NCBI GenBank assembly: GCA_025024175.1
Contig: QCXZ01000137.1
Coordinates: 7,688,001 to 7,752,000 of the forward strand
DNA: 64,000 bases
Source: Rhyzopertha dominica
Taxonomy: Eukaryota > Arthropoda > Insecta > Coleoptera > Bostrichidae
Reading direction: 5' to 3'
In this document: positions 25,936 through 40,900 of the stretch, piece by piece
Position numbering within the stretch: position 1 is the first letter of the stretch
How the letters are laid out: every line of letters begins with the position of its first letter
Position numbers and translations under genes: made by a program
Notes under the pieces: generated by a model
What the model was told of the DNA's origin: nothing
Databases searched by the model: none
The model's input: only the letters and a program-made list of their open reading frames with translations

Positions 25936-28900
25936 ATGAAACTAGTAAGTGCACCGAGCCGGAGACGTGGCCCGTGCGAAGAAGTGTGGTTGCGTGAGTG
26001 TGGATAGTGGATATGGGGGTGGTTGGCTAGTGGGGGCGGTTATCTTGGATAAGGGAATTTTTAGGTTTTGATTCGGCATTTTTTTTCTGTAAACGCCAAA
26101 TGAACTTACGCTCGCGATGGTGGTACCAATACTAGTACCAGTATGTCCCAGAATGAGTTTTTAAGAAGAAAAATATTATCTTTGATTTTACACCAATATA
26201 AACTTTTTCGCTTGTCCTAAAACGAGCAAATCGATAATTATAACTTCATAATTACGGCTTAGTGAAAAGTACATTTTTCTCTCCGAAGTGTTGACCACTG
26301 AAATTTCCTTCGATAGAATGGCGTCTTGGATTTTTTTAAATTCTTCAGCGTTAGTAAGCAGATTATCCCCAAGCATAGTTTTGTTCAAACGTCCTCATAA
26401 ATAAGTAACCAAAATTGTTAAATCGGGACAATCCTGGACAATTTCTTTCAATCCAATGATTTCCTGATTTAATATACTAATACTCATCGTTAAAAATATT
26501 TTTGCATATTTTGGTGCTGTGAGGAAACTGTTCGGTTGGTAGAAAATGTTGCCTCATCAATAAATATTCGATCTCCCATATACTCGTATAAACCTAAATA
26601 TAATCGCCTTGCACCATCCCCTAGTCCGAACGTATAACTAAATTTGGGTTTGTGTGGGTGAATTTTATCTTTCAAAAATTTTTTAATGTGGGATTAACTA
26701 ATGCCCAGTTGCAGTGACCACCTCCTCAGTGAGGTTTTGCACAGATCCCAATACCAAAAGAGTAGCAACGTATCCTTCATTGTACGGTTTCTGTTCTGTT
26801 TCTTTACATATTTAACAGATCCAGTTATTAAAAGCTTTATATCAGTTTTTGGGTCCCCCTATATTATATTCGGAAATTTCTCATTGAACTTTTAATAACA
26901 TAATTTGATGAGGAAATTCTTAGGTTTTTCGACAATTAAAATGAGACTGCATTATCAATTCAGGCCAACATTTCGGTACCGTATTGCGCCTTTTTCAACA
27001 ACATATTAGGTGAAAATAGACCATTAATAAACGGGAACATAAATTAGGTTTTTGAATAGGATGGTTATCCGTAAAATAAGATTGAAAGAGCAAAAATGTG
27101 TTATACTCATAAGGTGTCATACGGACGACCATCTTATTGAAAAACCTAATTTGTGTCTTCGTTCACTGTTAGTCTATTATTGCCACCTGATTCACCTATA
27201 ATGATAACATTCAAGCCTATTATTATCAACGTCTAATTCACGCGAGAAGTTTTTAGAGAGGGATTGTAATGAAAAGAAGAGACAAATAACATATAAATTA
27301 GAAATCCGCAGGTATAATTCTCCTCCTTCAATCGGAGGTCGACTTTTAAACAAGCTCTTAATTTAATTTCATGTTTATCTAATTCCATGCTCGGAAATTT
27401 CTGTAGATTGCAATTAAAACAGTGGAATGATACTTTTGGACATTCAGTCACCAACGAAACTGCGCAGAAAGAATTGCAAAATCACAACGTAATGGAAAAT
27501 TTAATTCCTTTTACTTTAGCTTGCAGCAATTTAAAATGCTGATATTAGTTATGACAAAGGAATCAGTTACAGTACACAAACAACCTCATATTTCCAAATT
27601 TAAATTATATATGTGAATTACTACAAAAAATTAAATTGAAAAACTAGAGTTTAGAGAACAAGGCAAAAAAAGCATTTGTTCTGAACCATCAAGATAAATA
27701 ACTTTTATTCTGAAAGATATAAAAAAGTATGTAGTATGAATATGTACTTCTAGTTTGGGCGTTTACTTAGAAGAAGTATACTACAGTATAGTCCATTTCT
27801 ATCAGAGTCATTTTGGTACTGTTTACTGAAACTTACCTTTATTTTAGTATTTACTGCAGAAATTTAGTTTTTTCGATCATCAATGTTTTGACTGCAAATG
27901 CACAATAACTACGTCAAGTAAATGCTGCCCCATCGTTCCATATGGTTGCCACAGTATACAGTGACCAATTATTGTTATTTCTTCTGAAATGTGTTTTTGA
28001 CACTACATATTAAAATGTTAACAACTTGATTTTTACAGTTTTTATACTTTTCAATCCCTGAATAATACTTATAGGTTGAATATATTTTTACTTATTTCAG
28101 TAACTAGCCTTAAAGAAATTGCATAAGCCCTGAAAAACAAGAATCACGATGCTTCTTCCTCTAGTTAAGGTACACAATTTTTGGTATCAGCATTGTGTCC
28201 AGTGCCAAAAAATAATCCAGGTGCAAATCTTAGTAAATTTATCTTTATCAGTTACTGAATGAGTTGCAATAAAAAACTTTTGGGATGTCAGTTTTAGAGG
28301 CCAAAAAGATCAACAACGAAACACAGCATGACAATTGATTAACACTATTACATTAAGCAAATTTTATAAGGCATGCGTTGCTTTGATTTTATTTATATTA
28401 ATTCATTTTTACATTTATTCCGATTTCTAACAAGTTTAAGCAGGTAATCAAAATAAAAACCAGGATTACTGCCGAATAGATATTTATATTATGTTTCAAA
28501 TGTTTAATGAAGTGATAGTTACCAGGAGAAAAATATGAGGAATGAGGAGACTGTGATAGATCATTATAACTTAATCCATTCTGTTTTTGATGACTGCTTG
28601 TAAATATGTAATCGAAAATCAAATTCAAATTCAGAACTAAAAGATCTGATAGTTATAGAAAATTCCGGGAAATCTGAACGAAGGTCGTTTGTTTTTGGCA
28701 GTCACTTGACAAATGCCTCTAACTCATGTTAACTTTTGATAGATGCTACCATCTCCAAAATTTTAAATAGAAACTTAGATTGTCATCATTGCTATGAGTG
28801 TTTCAATCTAAAAACACTACTGCATGTCCCCATACCAATTTCTAGACATTTTCTGCTAGGAGGTTTGGATAAAATTCGGGTATAATAACCTCATCTCAGT

Positions 28901-31900
28901 AATTTTATTCAAATAAGTAAATTTTTCTGCTATACAACTATAACTGCGCAAAAAGCTAAGAAGTACTATATTTGTTAAACCAGTGCATAAAACACCTTAT
29001 TTCATAAGGAAAAGCTAATTACAACAGTCATAACTGCACATTCAGCAGCTCAAAGAGAAAACCACATTCCCAAGACAAATTTTTCTCCAATTTGCGATGA
29101 GAGAACATGAAACATCAATCATAACATTTTTGATACTTGATCGAGATATGCACACATACGTACAGTAATTACTCCGCTTGATGAGCAAACATGAACCACG
29201 TCATTTACTCCATTAGACGAGACCACTCATCAAGAAGAGCGAAAGCTAGCTCATTCCTTCCGATAGTCAAAATTTTCAAGCTTATTAGTTTTCCTCGAGA
29301 CCAAGCGATGCTCGTGACGATACACGGCCGTAACAATGCGCGCATAATTAGATCAAGTCGTCCTGGGAAAGACTTTCATGAAAACGGAACCGCTCAAAAA
29401 GAAAGCACTCTGTGAAGTACAATACAGGAAGCGAGTTTAATTAGACGCATGCTGGTCTTTTTCTAGTGGCGTTCTTTCAAAATTGCGCGTCACAGATTCT
29501 AGCCGTTGCTATTGACAGTGAAACCATAACTGGGTCAGGTGAAGAATTTCGCTGTCGCGTGCAATTATTCGATTCGACGCTAATGTGACAAGTTTTTTGT
29601 GGACACTGGAGTAATTGCATGCTTCGGATTGTCCAGCTTCTTGCCAGCTGCGGATTGTCCGATCACCGTGTGTGACAGATTGTTGAAAGCTACACGTATC
29701 ATTTCGCTCGAGCGATCAGGCTGTGTTAGAATTTTTGTTCATTATCTTTTAGTGGATTTTGGACCGACCTGTTGCAAAAAATGTTTAAATAGACGCCATG
29801 TCGAGACCTCCTTTTAGAGACCCGTCTTTCTTCATGCACAATCGTTTTGTAAGGTGGCCAAACTCTCTATTTACATCTCGTACATTCATATCTGGTTCCC
29901 ATCAACGTGTATAATTTGCTCTTGAACAACCTCCAAGGCTCTAAGTTCTATACATTGTGTAACAATTTGTTTCAATTCTAGTTCTTCATGCACATTAATG
30001 ATGATGCAACACTTTCTCGGAAGAAGCTTGAATTATGACAGGTGATGATTTAGTGTTGTTAAAACAGCACTTACCACACACACAATTTTACAGCTCCTAC
30101 TCGTATATTGTCATTATACTTATAGGGATAGATGCCCCAAACAAAACATTCTTAGGCTTTATGACTTGTATTGTAATTTATTTTTATACAAATTGTGTAT
30201 GTATTTAAATAACAATGATTTCCTTGTAAGTCTCAAAAGTACTTAAAATTATTTGTATTGATTCTTAAACAATTATGTATAGACGGATATCACTTCATAC
30301 TATATTATTCACTTTCAAAATCGCACATTAAGCTGTTTTAAAACTATAATTCCATTGACACAGAGAATAATTACTAGTATGAGAACAAAAATAATAACAG
30401 GTGATCAACCTNTTGATTGAGAAATGCAAATTTACCAAAAAATTAATATTTTTGAAACATTATCGTAGTCCACCTCCATTAAAGATTTTAGAAAAACGTG
30501 GAGAAGAAAAAGAAATTGTAAGTGCTGAAGTTTAAATCTTAATTTGGACATCAATTATTTTAGATGTTTTTTTTTTGTAGTGCGTTAATTCCTTGGAGCA
30601 GAGTACTTTTGTAGCGCGTAGAAATTGATTGGATGCAAATTTTATTCGAAATAAGTAAGAATTTACATGGCAATGCCATCTGTCAGCATTACACTGACAT
30701 GATGACAAAGCCACCTAGCTGCCTTAACGGGTACTACTTCCTAAAGGAAGGCAGCTAGGTGGCTTTGTCATCATGTCAGTGTAATGCTGACAGATGACAT
30801 TGCCATCTAAATTCTTACTTACATCGTACCATTGCTTTGGTATATAGGCAAAACCAGTTATATGTCGTGCTGTCTGCACTAGACCAAAACTGCACTGATG
30901 AGCTGGAATGACAGCGAAATAGATCTACCTGCAGTTGGTTGAGGTGCAGTCAGCACAGCATGGACATGCATTTTAGTCGATATATTAAAAAAAAATCTAC
31001 TCTTAACAGAACCACAGTGCTGTCGTGCTGTCTGTGTAATGACCGGTTTCATAGAAGTTAGGGTGTCTATTTTAGCCTTTAACAAGGTTAGAATTACTAT
31101 GGAATTCGAAATAAAAAACGTGCATGTAAATTTTATAAAGAAGAAGAACTAACCGGTGAATGTAATTTTTTTGTCCAAAAGTTGTTTTTGGTTTCATATA
31201 TTTGTATGTGAAAGATTAAGTGAAATTAGTCTTTTGTAAACTAATCTGATGCTACTAGACTAACAAATATAAGAACTACATATCAGCTCTTACGTAACCA
31301 ACAAACGCGGTGTGGTTCGGCGCCCACATAAAAATATAAATACCGTCGAGAGGAAATAGTAAAAATCATCAAACGATAACACTGGGAAGGTATTTAAGTA
31401 ATCTGCATTTTGGTTCCCTTCTTCTTCAGGTCATCAGGTGTATTGATACAATTTCCAGCAATAACCCAATTCCACAAACAATAAATCAAGTGTGTCACGG
31501 TTCTCAGCTTTAAAATGCAATAAACCCGATATCCGCAGCTACCAGAGCCGTGTTTTAGATAAGCCATTAACAAATAATTGCCAGTATTCAAAACGTTATG
31601 CAAGCGCCGTGTAGAGATATGGTCCACAGAGGCACATTAAAAATTCGAAGGCAAAAAAATCCCGTTACACTACACTACACATCCAAATGACGACTTACCT
31701 AACAACGCCTAATACGCATTGTACTTGCATATTTCGCAGAACCTAAACGTTTAATTAAAACGAGAGCCTGTATTTTCGTGCTTTTTCTGCATTTCAAAAC
31801 GCAGGTTAAATAGAGCATTCAGGCACTCATTGCTGAATATAAATAAAACTAATTAACAACGACAAATCAGATTAATTGCCGCATGTTAATTGCTCTGTTA

Positions 31901-34900
31901 TTAATGGTGCTTAAAACGACAATAATACCTCACAGAATGTTTACTGCATTGGCGTTGGCGTACAACTTCTTGTGTAGCATGCTTGCTCGTAAGGTGCAAC
32001 AGGTACCAGTGACACGAAACATAAAATGTACTACAACTGCTAAGAAACGCTACACTCATTGCCTCCTCCTAAAACTGTCGCTGTCTATAGCAAAATTTGG
32101 ATCCATGCATCCCATTTTCAATAAATTTACTTTTTTGTGGAACCCTATTTTATGCTATGTAATTGAGTCCTTCATCTTCTTCATAAAAAATAAGGTCGAA
32201 TTTCTTGCCAGTTTCCCAAAGAGCACAAGAATGTACAATAAACAATATAGCCTCTTTACTTCTACAGGGTTTCTATAAATGATTCATGCAACGCGGGCGG
32301 CGTTGATTTCTGAATTCTTTGTGCCGCCTTTTTGTAACTGCTGCCAAGCTACAGTATGCACGGCGATAGCAAGCGGCGATAGCACCGAAGGTTGCAGATC
32401 AATGTCAGCGCACAGCTCCGAAATGTGAGCTTTCTGCAACCTTAAAGTTAATTATCCCACAAAATACTACAGAATATGTTTAAAATACACACTCCGAGGC
32501 GTTTTCTCATATTAAAATATATCAAATAATTCAATAATCGGCAGATGACAAGAAAGCTATAGTTGTGTTCCCCTTCCTGAGAGGCGGCAAATCGATAATT
32601 TCCATAAGCGCCCAGGATGCATGAATAATTTATAAAAACTATAAATAGAAACTGCCCGATAAACTGTACAAAATTCATGATTCGATGTACCTATTAATTG
32701 TAATAATTGCATTTTGTACCTTTCAATCGCAAAATTTATGGTTTCTTTTGTGATGCACAGTAATTTCCCCTAGACTGTGAAACGTTGATAATAAATTTAA
32801 TGTATAAATTTATGAACCCTGAGATAATTTTCTGAAATGCTAATGGCAGACAATACCCGTAGTTTTCAATGATAGATAACCTGTGTTGCTATATAGGTAG
32901 AAACACTGGTTGTTACAAAACATTTATTCTATTCAGTGTGCGGCCCTTTCAAGGTATACAAATAGGGTCCAAGATTCCCGAAAAATTTCAAGATATTCTA
33001 TAATTGTATTAAACGGAGTCGAATTAAGCTGTCGTAGCAAATCGTGTTAATTCTGACAGCTTAGCACTTGTAGAGAGCTCCGGACAATGTTTTATAAGTT
33101 AGGTATCCGTAAATGTAATATTGTTGCTATTTATCGGAACACGGAAAACGATGTTTTAAAAACAGTTGTTAGAAATCAGATAAAGAAGAAAGTCACCAAA
33201 ATACAGCTTGGCTCAATGTCCTGTTTTAAGACGAATCATTTATTTAAAAATGAAAGGAAGCGATTGATAGTATACAGACAACATAGAAGATATACCAAAA
33301 ATGTAACGTTTAAACATAAATCCAGGTTTCGTGGTACGCCCTCTTTTCTCAGCCCTTGGTGGTATTCGTTGTTAACTAAAACTATAATTATATTTACAAT
33401 CTGCCTTCTTCACTCTCGATTGCCCAGCTAGCATCTTTTATTAATTTTGTGTAAAAATGAGTTGTAAGAAACGCGTAAAACCAAGTATTTGATTCTCCTT
33501 CGAAATTATTTTGTTTATGTGATAATTAAGTTGATAATCCAGTGTAATACGTAAGTCACAAATCTGATCGACTCTATGTAGCGATCGTTCGTAAGCATTC
33601 GAAATAAATGTTAAAGTTTTGTTTCTAAAAATGACATTTTAATCGGGATACCTTTAAAAAAATTTATTTGCGGATATCAACAGACAATAATTTCGCACTG
33701 AAGTTCTCAATTTTCTCTAACCATTGCCGTGCAGAACGTGAGCACTCTNTATTCTAATTTCTTTGGGCACAATTAAACTTCCTGATTTTTTATCCGTGTC
33801 TCCGTGGTGCACAATCGAGGCGACATTTTTTCAACTGTCACGTTTCGCTAAATAACGTTTACTGACCCAAAGACAGGTTTTTAAACGTTGCGAAAGCAGC
33901 GGACACATGATGCATGCGTGTCTTCGCCTCCCGATTAGAACGGCTTTTGCGTAACCGACACAAAGAAAAATTCGGAAAACAACGCGCCGGGAACGCGTCC
34001 AATTCGAAAAAGGCAGTTATCGTAACTTGCAGCCCGTTTAATTTGCATGTTCAGACAGAAGCTCATTCGCTACCCGAAGAACGTTGATTTTAAAGTTTAG
34101 ATAAGACTCGAGAAGTTGGTCGTAAACATTTCCCTGCTTTTCTATCGACCAAACTGGCAGGCTCTTGGGTGATTTAATAAAACGGCATGCTTCGGTGCAC
34201 TAATTGACAATGTACTTTCTCTGCTAATGTAGTTAAACACCCCGAAAATAAAAACGCGAGATTGCCACAAGTGGACCGGCATATACTACCACTCTTTGGT
34301 GGCCCCTTCTCTCAATGGCTAGCAAAATGGATCGTAAAAGTGTGTTAGTTTTTAGTGGCATCATAAAGTTAAACGCTAAAATTATTATTAGTAGATAGAA
34401 AGCAAACTGTATTTTAGAAATTCACCAATTTGCAAGAAAAAAATTTTCCGCTGGGAAGAGAAATATAGAGAAATGAAATTAATGAGAAATATATAACATT
34501 GTTTAATAATAGCTCTATAATTTCTGATTTCTTTTCCTCAGTATTCATTTCTGACTCGTTACCTCCTAATATTCAACGCACCCGTAGCTCCAATTGCATC
34601 GAAATAAAATACATCTCAAAAGAATCAATAGTAGAAAAAATTATCAAACTAGATATACGTAAGGGCACCGGATCGGACGGCATTCCTGGCATATTTATCA
34701 AAACGTGCGATGAGATCCTTGCTGAACCACTTAGTATTATATTCAATAAGTCTTTGAAAGAAGGGGTGTTCCCAAGCAAATGGAAACAAGCAAACATTGT
34801 CCCCATCTATAAATCAGGAGATCAGACTAAAGTAACCAACTATCGTCCCATATCGCTCTTGTCAATTTTTGGTAAAATTTTTGAAAGCTGTGTTACTGAT

Positions 34901-37900
34901 GAATTATTCTTTAATATTAAACAACACATAGATGAACGTCAGCATGGTTTTTTCCGTGGAAGGTCGACAGTAACTAATCTCGCTACTTTTGTTCAACATC
35001 TGTCAGAAAGCATGGATAAAAGAGCTCAAGTGGATGCCGTGTATACCGACTTTTCCAAAGCGTTCGATAAAGTTCACCATGCCTCCCTTCTTATTAAATT
35101 GGAGAATTTCGGTGTGCATGGTAATCTGCTAAGGTGGCTAAAATCGTACTTATATAATAGGAGCCAAGTTGTAACAATAAAAAAACTCAGTATCGTCTTC
35201 AGTACCTGTAACATCCGGTGTACCGCAGGGCTCTCATCTAGGTCCTCTGCTATTTCTTATTTTTATTAATGATATTGGTAATTTTATTCAACACTCAAAT
35301 TATCTACTGTATGCAGATGATATGAAAATTTACAGAGAAATAACTAACTTACATGATGCACTGCTTTTGCAAATTGATTTAAATAACTTATACTTATACT
35401 GTACCAGAAATTATTTATATCTAAACCTAGACAAGCGCTATCACATCACTTTCACGAGAAATAGGCTGTCGGTCCCCACTAAATATGCAATAAACAACCA
35501 CACCCTTAACTCTATTAATAAAATAAAGGACCTGGGCGTCATTGTAGACAGCAAACTAAGATTTGAATTGCACGTTGAAGAAATAATACAGCGCTCGCTC
35601 AGAAACTTAGGTTTTATTTTTAGAACCACAACTAAATTTACCAATATAAAATCATTTAAAATTCTCTATGATACCTTGGTGCGCAGCCATCTAGAGTATG
35701 CCAGTGTTGTCTGGAATCCGTTGTATTACAAATACATTAACCGAATTGAACGCGTACAAAAAAAAATCATTAGTAAGCTTAATTATAAGTGTAACAGGGA
35801 TCTCCACACCTTGACTTACGAATATAACTTAAAAAAAGTACAATATGACAAGCTTAAGCAAACGACGCGAGAATTTTGATATTATCTTTCTGTACAAGGT
35901 AGTTAACTCATTGTTGTCAATGTCTTTAATTAGTCACGTAAATATTAATACTCCTCTATACCCTCTTAGGACTAAGAATACTTTTCATGTTTACACTTGT
36001 AAGACAAGTCACTGCCAAAATTCACCGTTATATTGTGTAATTTACACTTATAACTCGGCTTATACTCATCTCGATATTTTTTTCACTATCATTAACATCT
36101 CTTAAAAAGATCTTGAAAGAACCATAACTATAATTGCTAAACTGTTAAAAATAACATTTCAGATGTAACTTATTCAATCACAACTCCTCTCAACCCTAAT
36201 TACTTCATTTAAATACGCTACCTAGTGCTTTCCTGCTTTTGGATTCTCTGAATCTCTTAGAAAGTCAATGTAATAAATAAAATAAAATAAAAATAAAATA
36301 ACGATGACATGATAACTAGGTAGATTATTTTTATTCAGTTTTGTGATATTCTTAATGTAAATGCAAGGAATGCCGAGTGCCTAAACGAATTAAAGAAAAC
36401 CTATACTGTGAATTAAATTTGTCCGTTCCTTTAAGTGTTATGTTCTATAATAAAAGCTTTTGCATTTATGTATATGGAGCTAGCTTCAAAGAACATCCTT
36501 CCGAAATGACATCAATTTTGTCTTATTTGTATAACTCAAAGAACGGAATGCCGACGAGCATAAATAAAATAAAGACTGAGCTTTGGTAAAGGACTATTAG
36601 CTAATGGGGCAAATAAGTACAGAGGCTTTGCGTCGCTGAACGGCGATGCAAGTTTTAGGAAAAAGAGGCAAAAAGAGAAGAAGAATAATTGTTTCAATTA
36701 GAAGACCAGTCAGAGACAAAAAAATGCTGCACTCCGCTTCAATTATTAATACTGCCAAATGCAACGAACAAAGGAGTATTAAATAATGCTTTGGAGAGGT
36801 AAAGAGAAAGTTGGAAGGAACGTAATAGTTGGAATAATACTAGGGAAACTGGGCGGAAAACTTTAGCAAGAAATAAAACAGTCGTGACGAAACAGCTAAC
36901 AAATACCCAAGATTTTTTTGGGATATAAATGGAGGAAGAATGAATCAGAAGAAGTAACTGACCTTATGAAGTATGAAGGAGAAAAACAGCCAATTAGGCG
37001 AATATTTCTTGAATCTCGTGTCTGTTTCTGGTTTGCAACTCTTGCGCAAATTTTGTGGTCTAATTTATAAATAATCTTTTCTGTGTCCATTTTATTTTAT
37101 TTTTTAACTAACTTTGTACACTATAGATGGGATAACAAATTTTCTTTCTGTATAAACGTGATTAAATAAGCCATAAGCACCTTGGTGTGTATATTGTTGA
37201 TACACATAACCAACCATCATTAGGATTTTAATTCGTTCTTTTTTATTGAGTTTTAATAGAAAGATTAAAAACACTTATCTTTCTATAAGTACAATGATAA
37301 AAGTTCATAAATGTTATCCATAAAAAATCGGAAAGCCAGATTATAGCAACTATAGAAGCACTACCTACATTGTTTGACACACAAAATATTAGCTGTCTTC
37401 TAAAAAACCGAATACAGAAAAACAGCTAGAAAGGAAGTACAAGATACATTACAACAAGGAACTGCATGTTTTCGTCTTTGCGGACTTCCTAAAAACAGGA
37501 TCAATTATAAAAAACGCATGCAGCTAAAGAACTGATCAGCCTAGTTTTGCATCCACAAATTGGAATTAGATAGTTTAAGAATTGGTTGGATAAAAAGATT
37601 AGGTTGCATGATAAGCACGGGTCATCATAGCGTAGGCATATAATGTTATAATATTCGCAGAGAGAAAAGATTGCCAAATAAGGATGCCAAGAATATTTGA
37701 TAAAAATGCAAGAAAAACAGGATCAACAAATGACATTAGAATGACTACTAATTTGATCTGCAACATGAAAGCACAGAACTTGATCCATAAGGTATACAAA
37801 GTAAAAAAGTAAATCTACCTAATAGCGCTAGATATGCATGTGAAATATGGAAAATTGTTGTAAAAATGTATTATAAGCTGGTTGTCTGTAAAAGGAAATT

Positions 37901-40900
37901 TAATAATAAGGATGAAGGTAAATAACTAGTGAAATAAATTATTATACAATAAACCAAAGCACCATAACTTTCTAAGATGTTTAAGTCACGTACGACGGAT
38001 GTAGAACGACATAACCACAACGATGTCAATGAATATTGGACTTACAGGTCACAGAGCGAAAAAAGGCCCAAAAACCCCTTGGAAGGGAGATGTCATTCAA
38101 GATATGAAGACACTTGGGTTCAAGAGGCTGGTTAATAAAGGCAGAGAATCCAGAATCTAATTACTTAGGTCCTCATATAACAAGGATCAAACCAAGTTGG
38201 CAGAAGATAGTATAGGGAGTAGAAGTTCACACTTCAATAAAATAACATATACATATACACTAATAATAACAAGGTAAAAGTCTACTTACAAAAAATTCAG
38301 GCTTACATTTAATGCAGTGGACAAATCTGGTCACGTGCAATTCTTCTTACTAAAAGATGTTAAGGTTTAAAGCAATACAACACCTGTTTTGCAAAGAAAA
38401 TTGCTCTAGCATTACACATAAAAACAGCATCGATAATTATCATTAAATGCAATGAAGAGTTTACTATAAATTAACACCTATAAAAAGTAAAGCAAAAGAG
38501 CAGTATTACAGAGAATGTCTATAAGCCAATAGTAAGTTGAACTTGAAGATACTTCCTTAAACCGTGTTTGAAGGAAGTAGGGTAAAGTAATGTTTTTTTG
38601 GGATTATTTCCAGTACCGTGAATAATTTGTTTACCCGATCACTAATTCTAATCCCCTGCACGGTCAGAAATTGACGAATGCCACAAACTTGCGAGAAATG
38701 GCTGAAAAGGGCTTGGAACGATTGCTGGTGGATGTTAGGTAATTCATAAATATCTGCTGTTCAGTCAGTGTGACCATTATGACTGCGCCTCCGTGGGTGG
38801 CACGGTTAAAGTGCATTACTGCACCATTCGTTCGCGTGAATCGAAACTATTTGTCTAAAGAGGTCTTGGATACTAAATTAAACGCCGCGTTTAAATTAAT
38901 AACACCCTAGGTAATTAGTCAGATGTGAAAGTGTTTCGGGATGTATTGTTGACTGGTGACAAGTACAAATTCATACAATTTTCTGAATTTTGAATCTGGT
39001 TGAGTAGTACAGTTGTTGCTCGAATACCTTACATCTTGAAAAAAAGAACGCTACGTAAAGCAATTTTTAATATCCAATAAAAGGTTAGGATGAAATACTT
39101 AAGCATATAATCAAACCGCTAGGTATTAAAAATGTAGTACACAATATCCTAGTTTGTACTCTTTCACAACATCTTTGAATTATTACATTTTCTTAAAGTC
39201 TAATTAAGTAATTATTGCATGTTACAGGAAAGCTGTTTTAGCTTCTTCACTAATTCTACCATTGCGTGTATCTCGTACGAAATATGTTTCATTAATTACC
39301 AAATTCTTGCATAACGAATTTGAAATCAGTGCCATTTATAAATACACAACTTGAAGGAATCTTATGAATGTGACTGCGTTTAATACAAATGAAGACAGAT
39401 TACTTAAGACTAATTTATCTACTCATATTTAGTATTTCCACCTAAGATATACAAATGGCATGAGCAAGTTTTTGCATATCTTTATCATTTTTGTACAACG
39501 TAAAAATATTTTTGAATTGACTTTAAGAAAATCACAGACCTCCTAGGAAAATTCTGCTGGCTTTATTCTATTGCTCCATAACCTAAGAATGGAAAGAATG
39601 CAACACGAATTTATGCATTTTGCAAATCATGAGTATCTAGGAAGCGATAAATTAGCGTTTTATAATGAGTTAGCCATGGATTTGTAAATAAGTAACGAAG
39701 TAGATTAATTAATATCAATATATACTAGTTCTTGTTCTAGGCTTGCATCTGCAATCGTCAGGGTTATAGTAGCCAAAGCTTTTAAAATTGTAACAAAACT
39801 TTCGCTTTTATCCGGTTAGGTGAAAATTTATGAATGTGTGCGTACATTTTTATTTGTCAAGTAGTACGTTATTTTCTTGAAGAACTCACGATCTGTTGAA
39901 GGCACATGTAATTAAGAGTGTACCGAAGTTGGGGCAAGGGGGGCAGCTGCCCCTCCCCTGAACCCGGACTACCAACTCTGGGCCCTTCACATCTTCCATA
40001 CATTTAGCTGATTAATTAAGTATGCATTCACGAAATTGTTAATGAAGTAAAATTTATACACAAGGGTATTACACAATTTTCATCCAGAATATTTGACCTA
40101 TGCAAATGATATTAAATAAGCCGTTGTCAAACGGTTTCCAAGCTTATTTTGGCCAGGAGTCATAATACGATTTCTACTTTGTTCAGCTCTTCTAATGTTT
40201 TCTTATAGGGATTGTTCAACTTTGCATGATTCTGTTATGTGGAATACCCCGAATCGGTCACATATTAAATTAATACAGAGAAACAAAAAATTTCAAAAAT
40301 ACAGTTATTTCGAGCAAAAATCCATCCGAACTAAGAGTTATGAAAGTCTATTTACCGTAAGTTTTAGGAATCCAGTAGTATCATAAGTACGAATTAAAAC
40401 CCGGTGTGCTGTTAAAATGCCAGTATACAAAAGACTGAAAAACTGATTAAATATATCTCAGTTCATTTAAATGAGGCTTAATTTGGTTAAAATATTAAGT
40501 GCTGGGTTAATTTTTGGAAGCAGTGCACTGGCGGACTATGGAGGTTGGCTTAACTTAAAAAAATAATAGCTAAATGAAAATGTGACAAAAAACCCAAAGG
40601 CTCAGTCTAAATAAAAGATGGTATATTCTGTAGTGTGTTCATAACAAAGCATGTCTTGCATAATTTTATGCAACTCTCTAATTTTGATTTTACACAGTAC
40701 CTACTCATAATGTGTACAAAATCGTCGTCGAACATTGAAATGTAATATGCTATTATTTTACTGATGTGTTGCGACGTCTGGTTATTATCTAGGTTTTATA
40801 TAATCGACTTAAAAGCACTGTTTTCGATTTATGCCCTTGTCATTATTTTAGCCAAAGAGCAAAAAGAAGTACTCAAATTTGATCTATTTAAAATATCAGA

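Noticed and set aside
33087..33431. 114-codon frame with faint transposase HTH look
   Set aside because: Similarity limited to a few residues; not enough to call a transposase relic.
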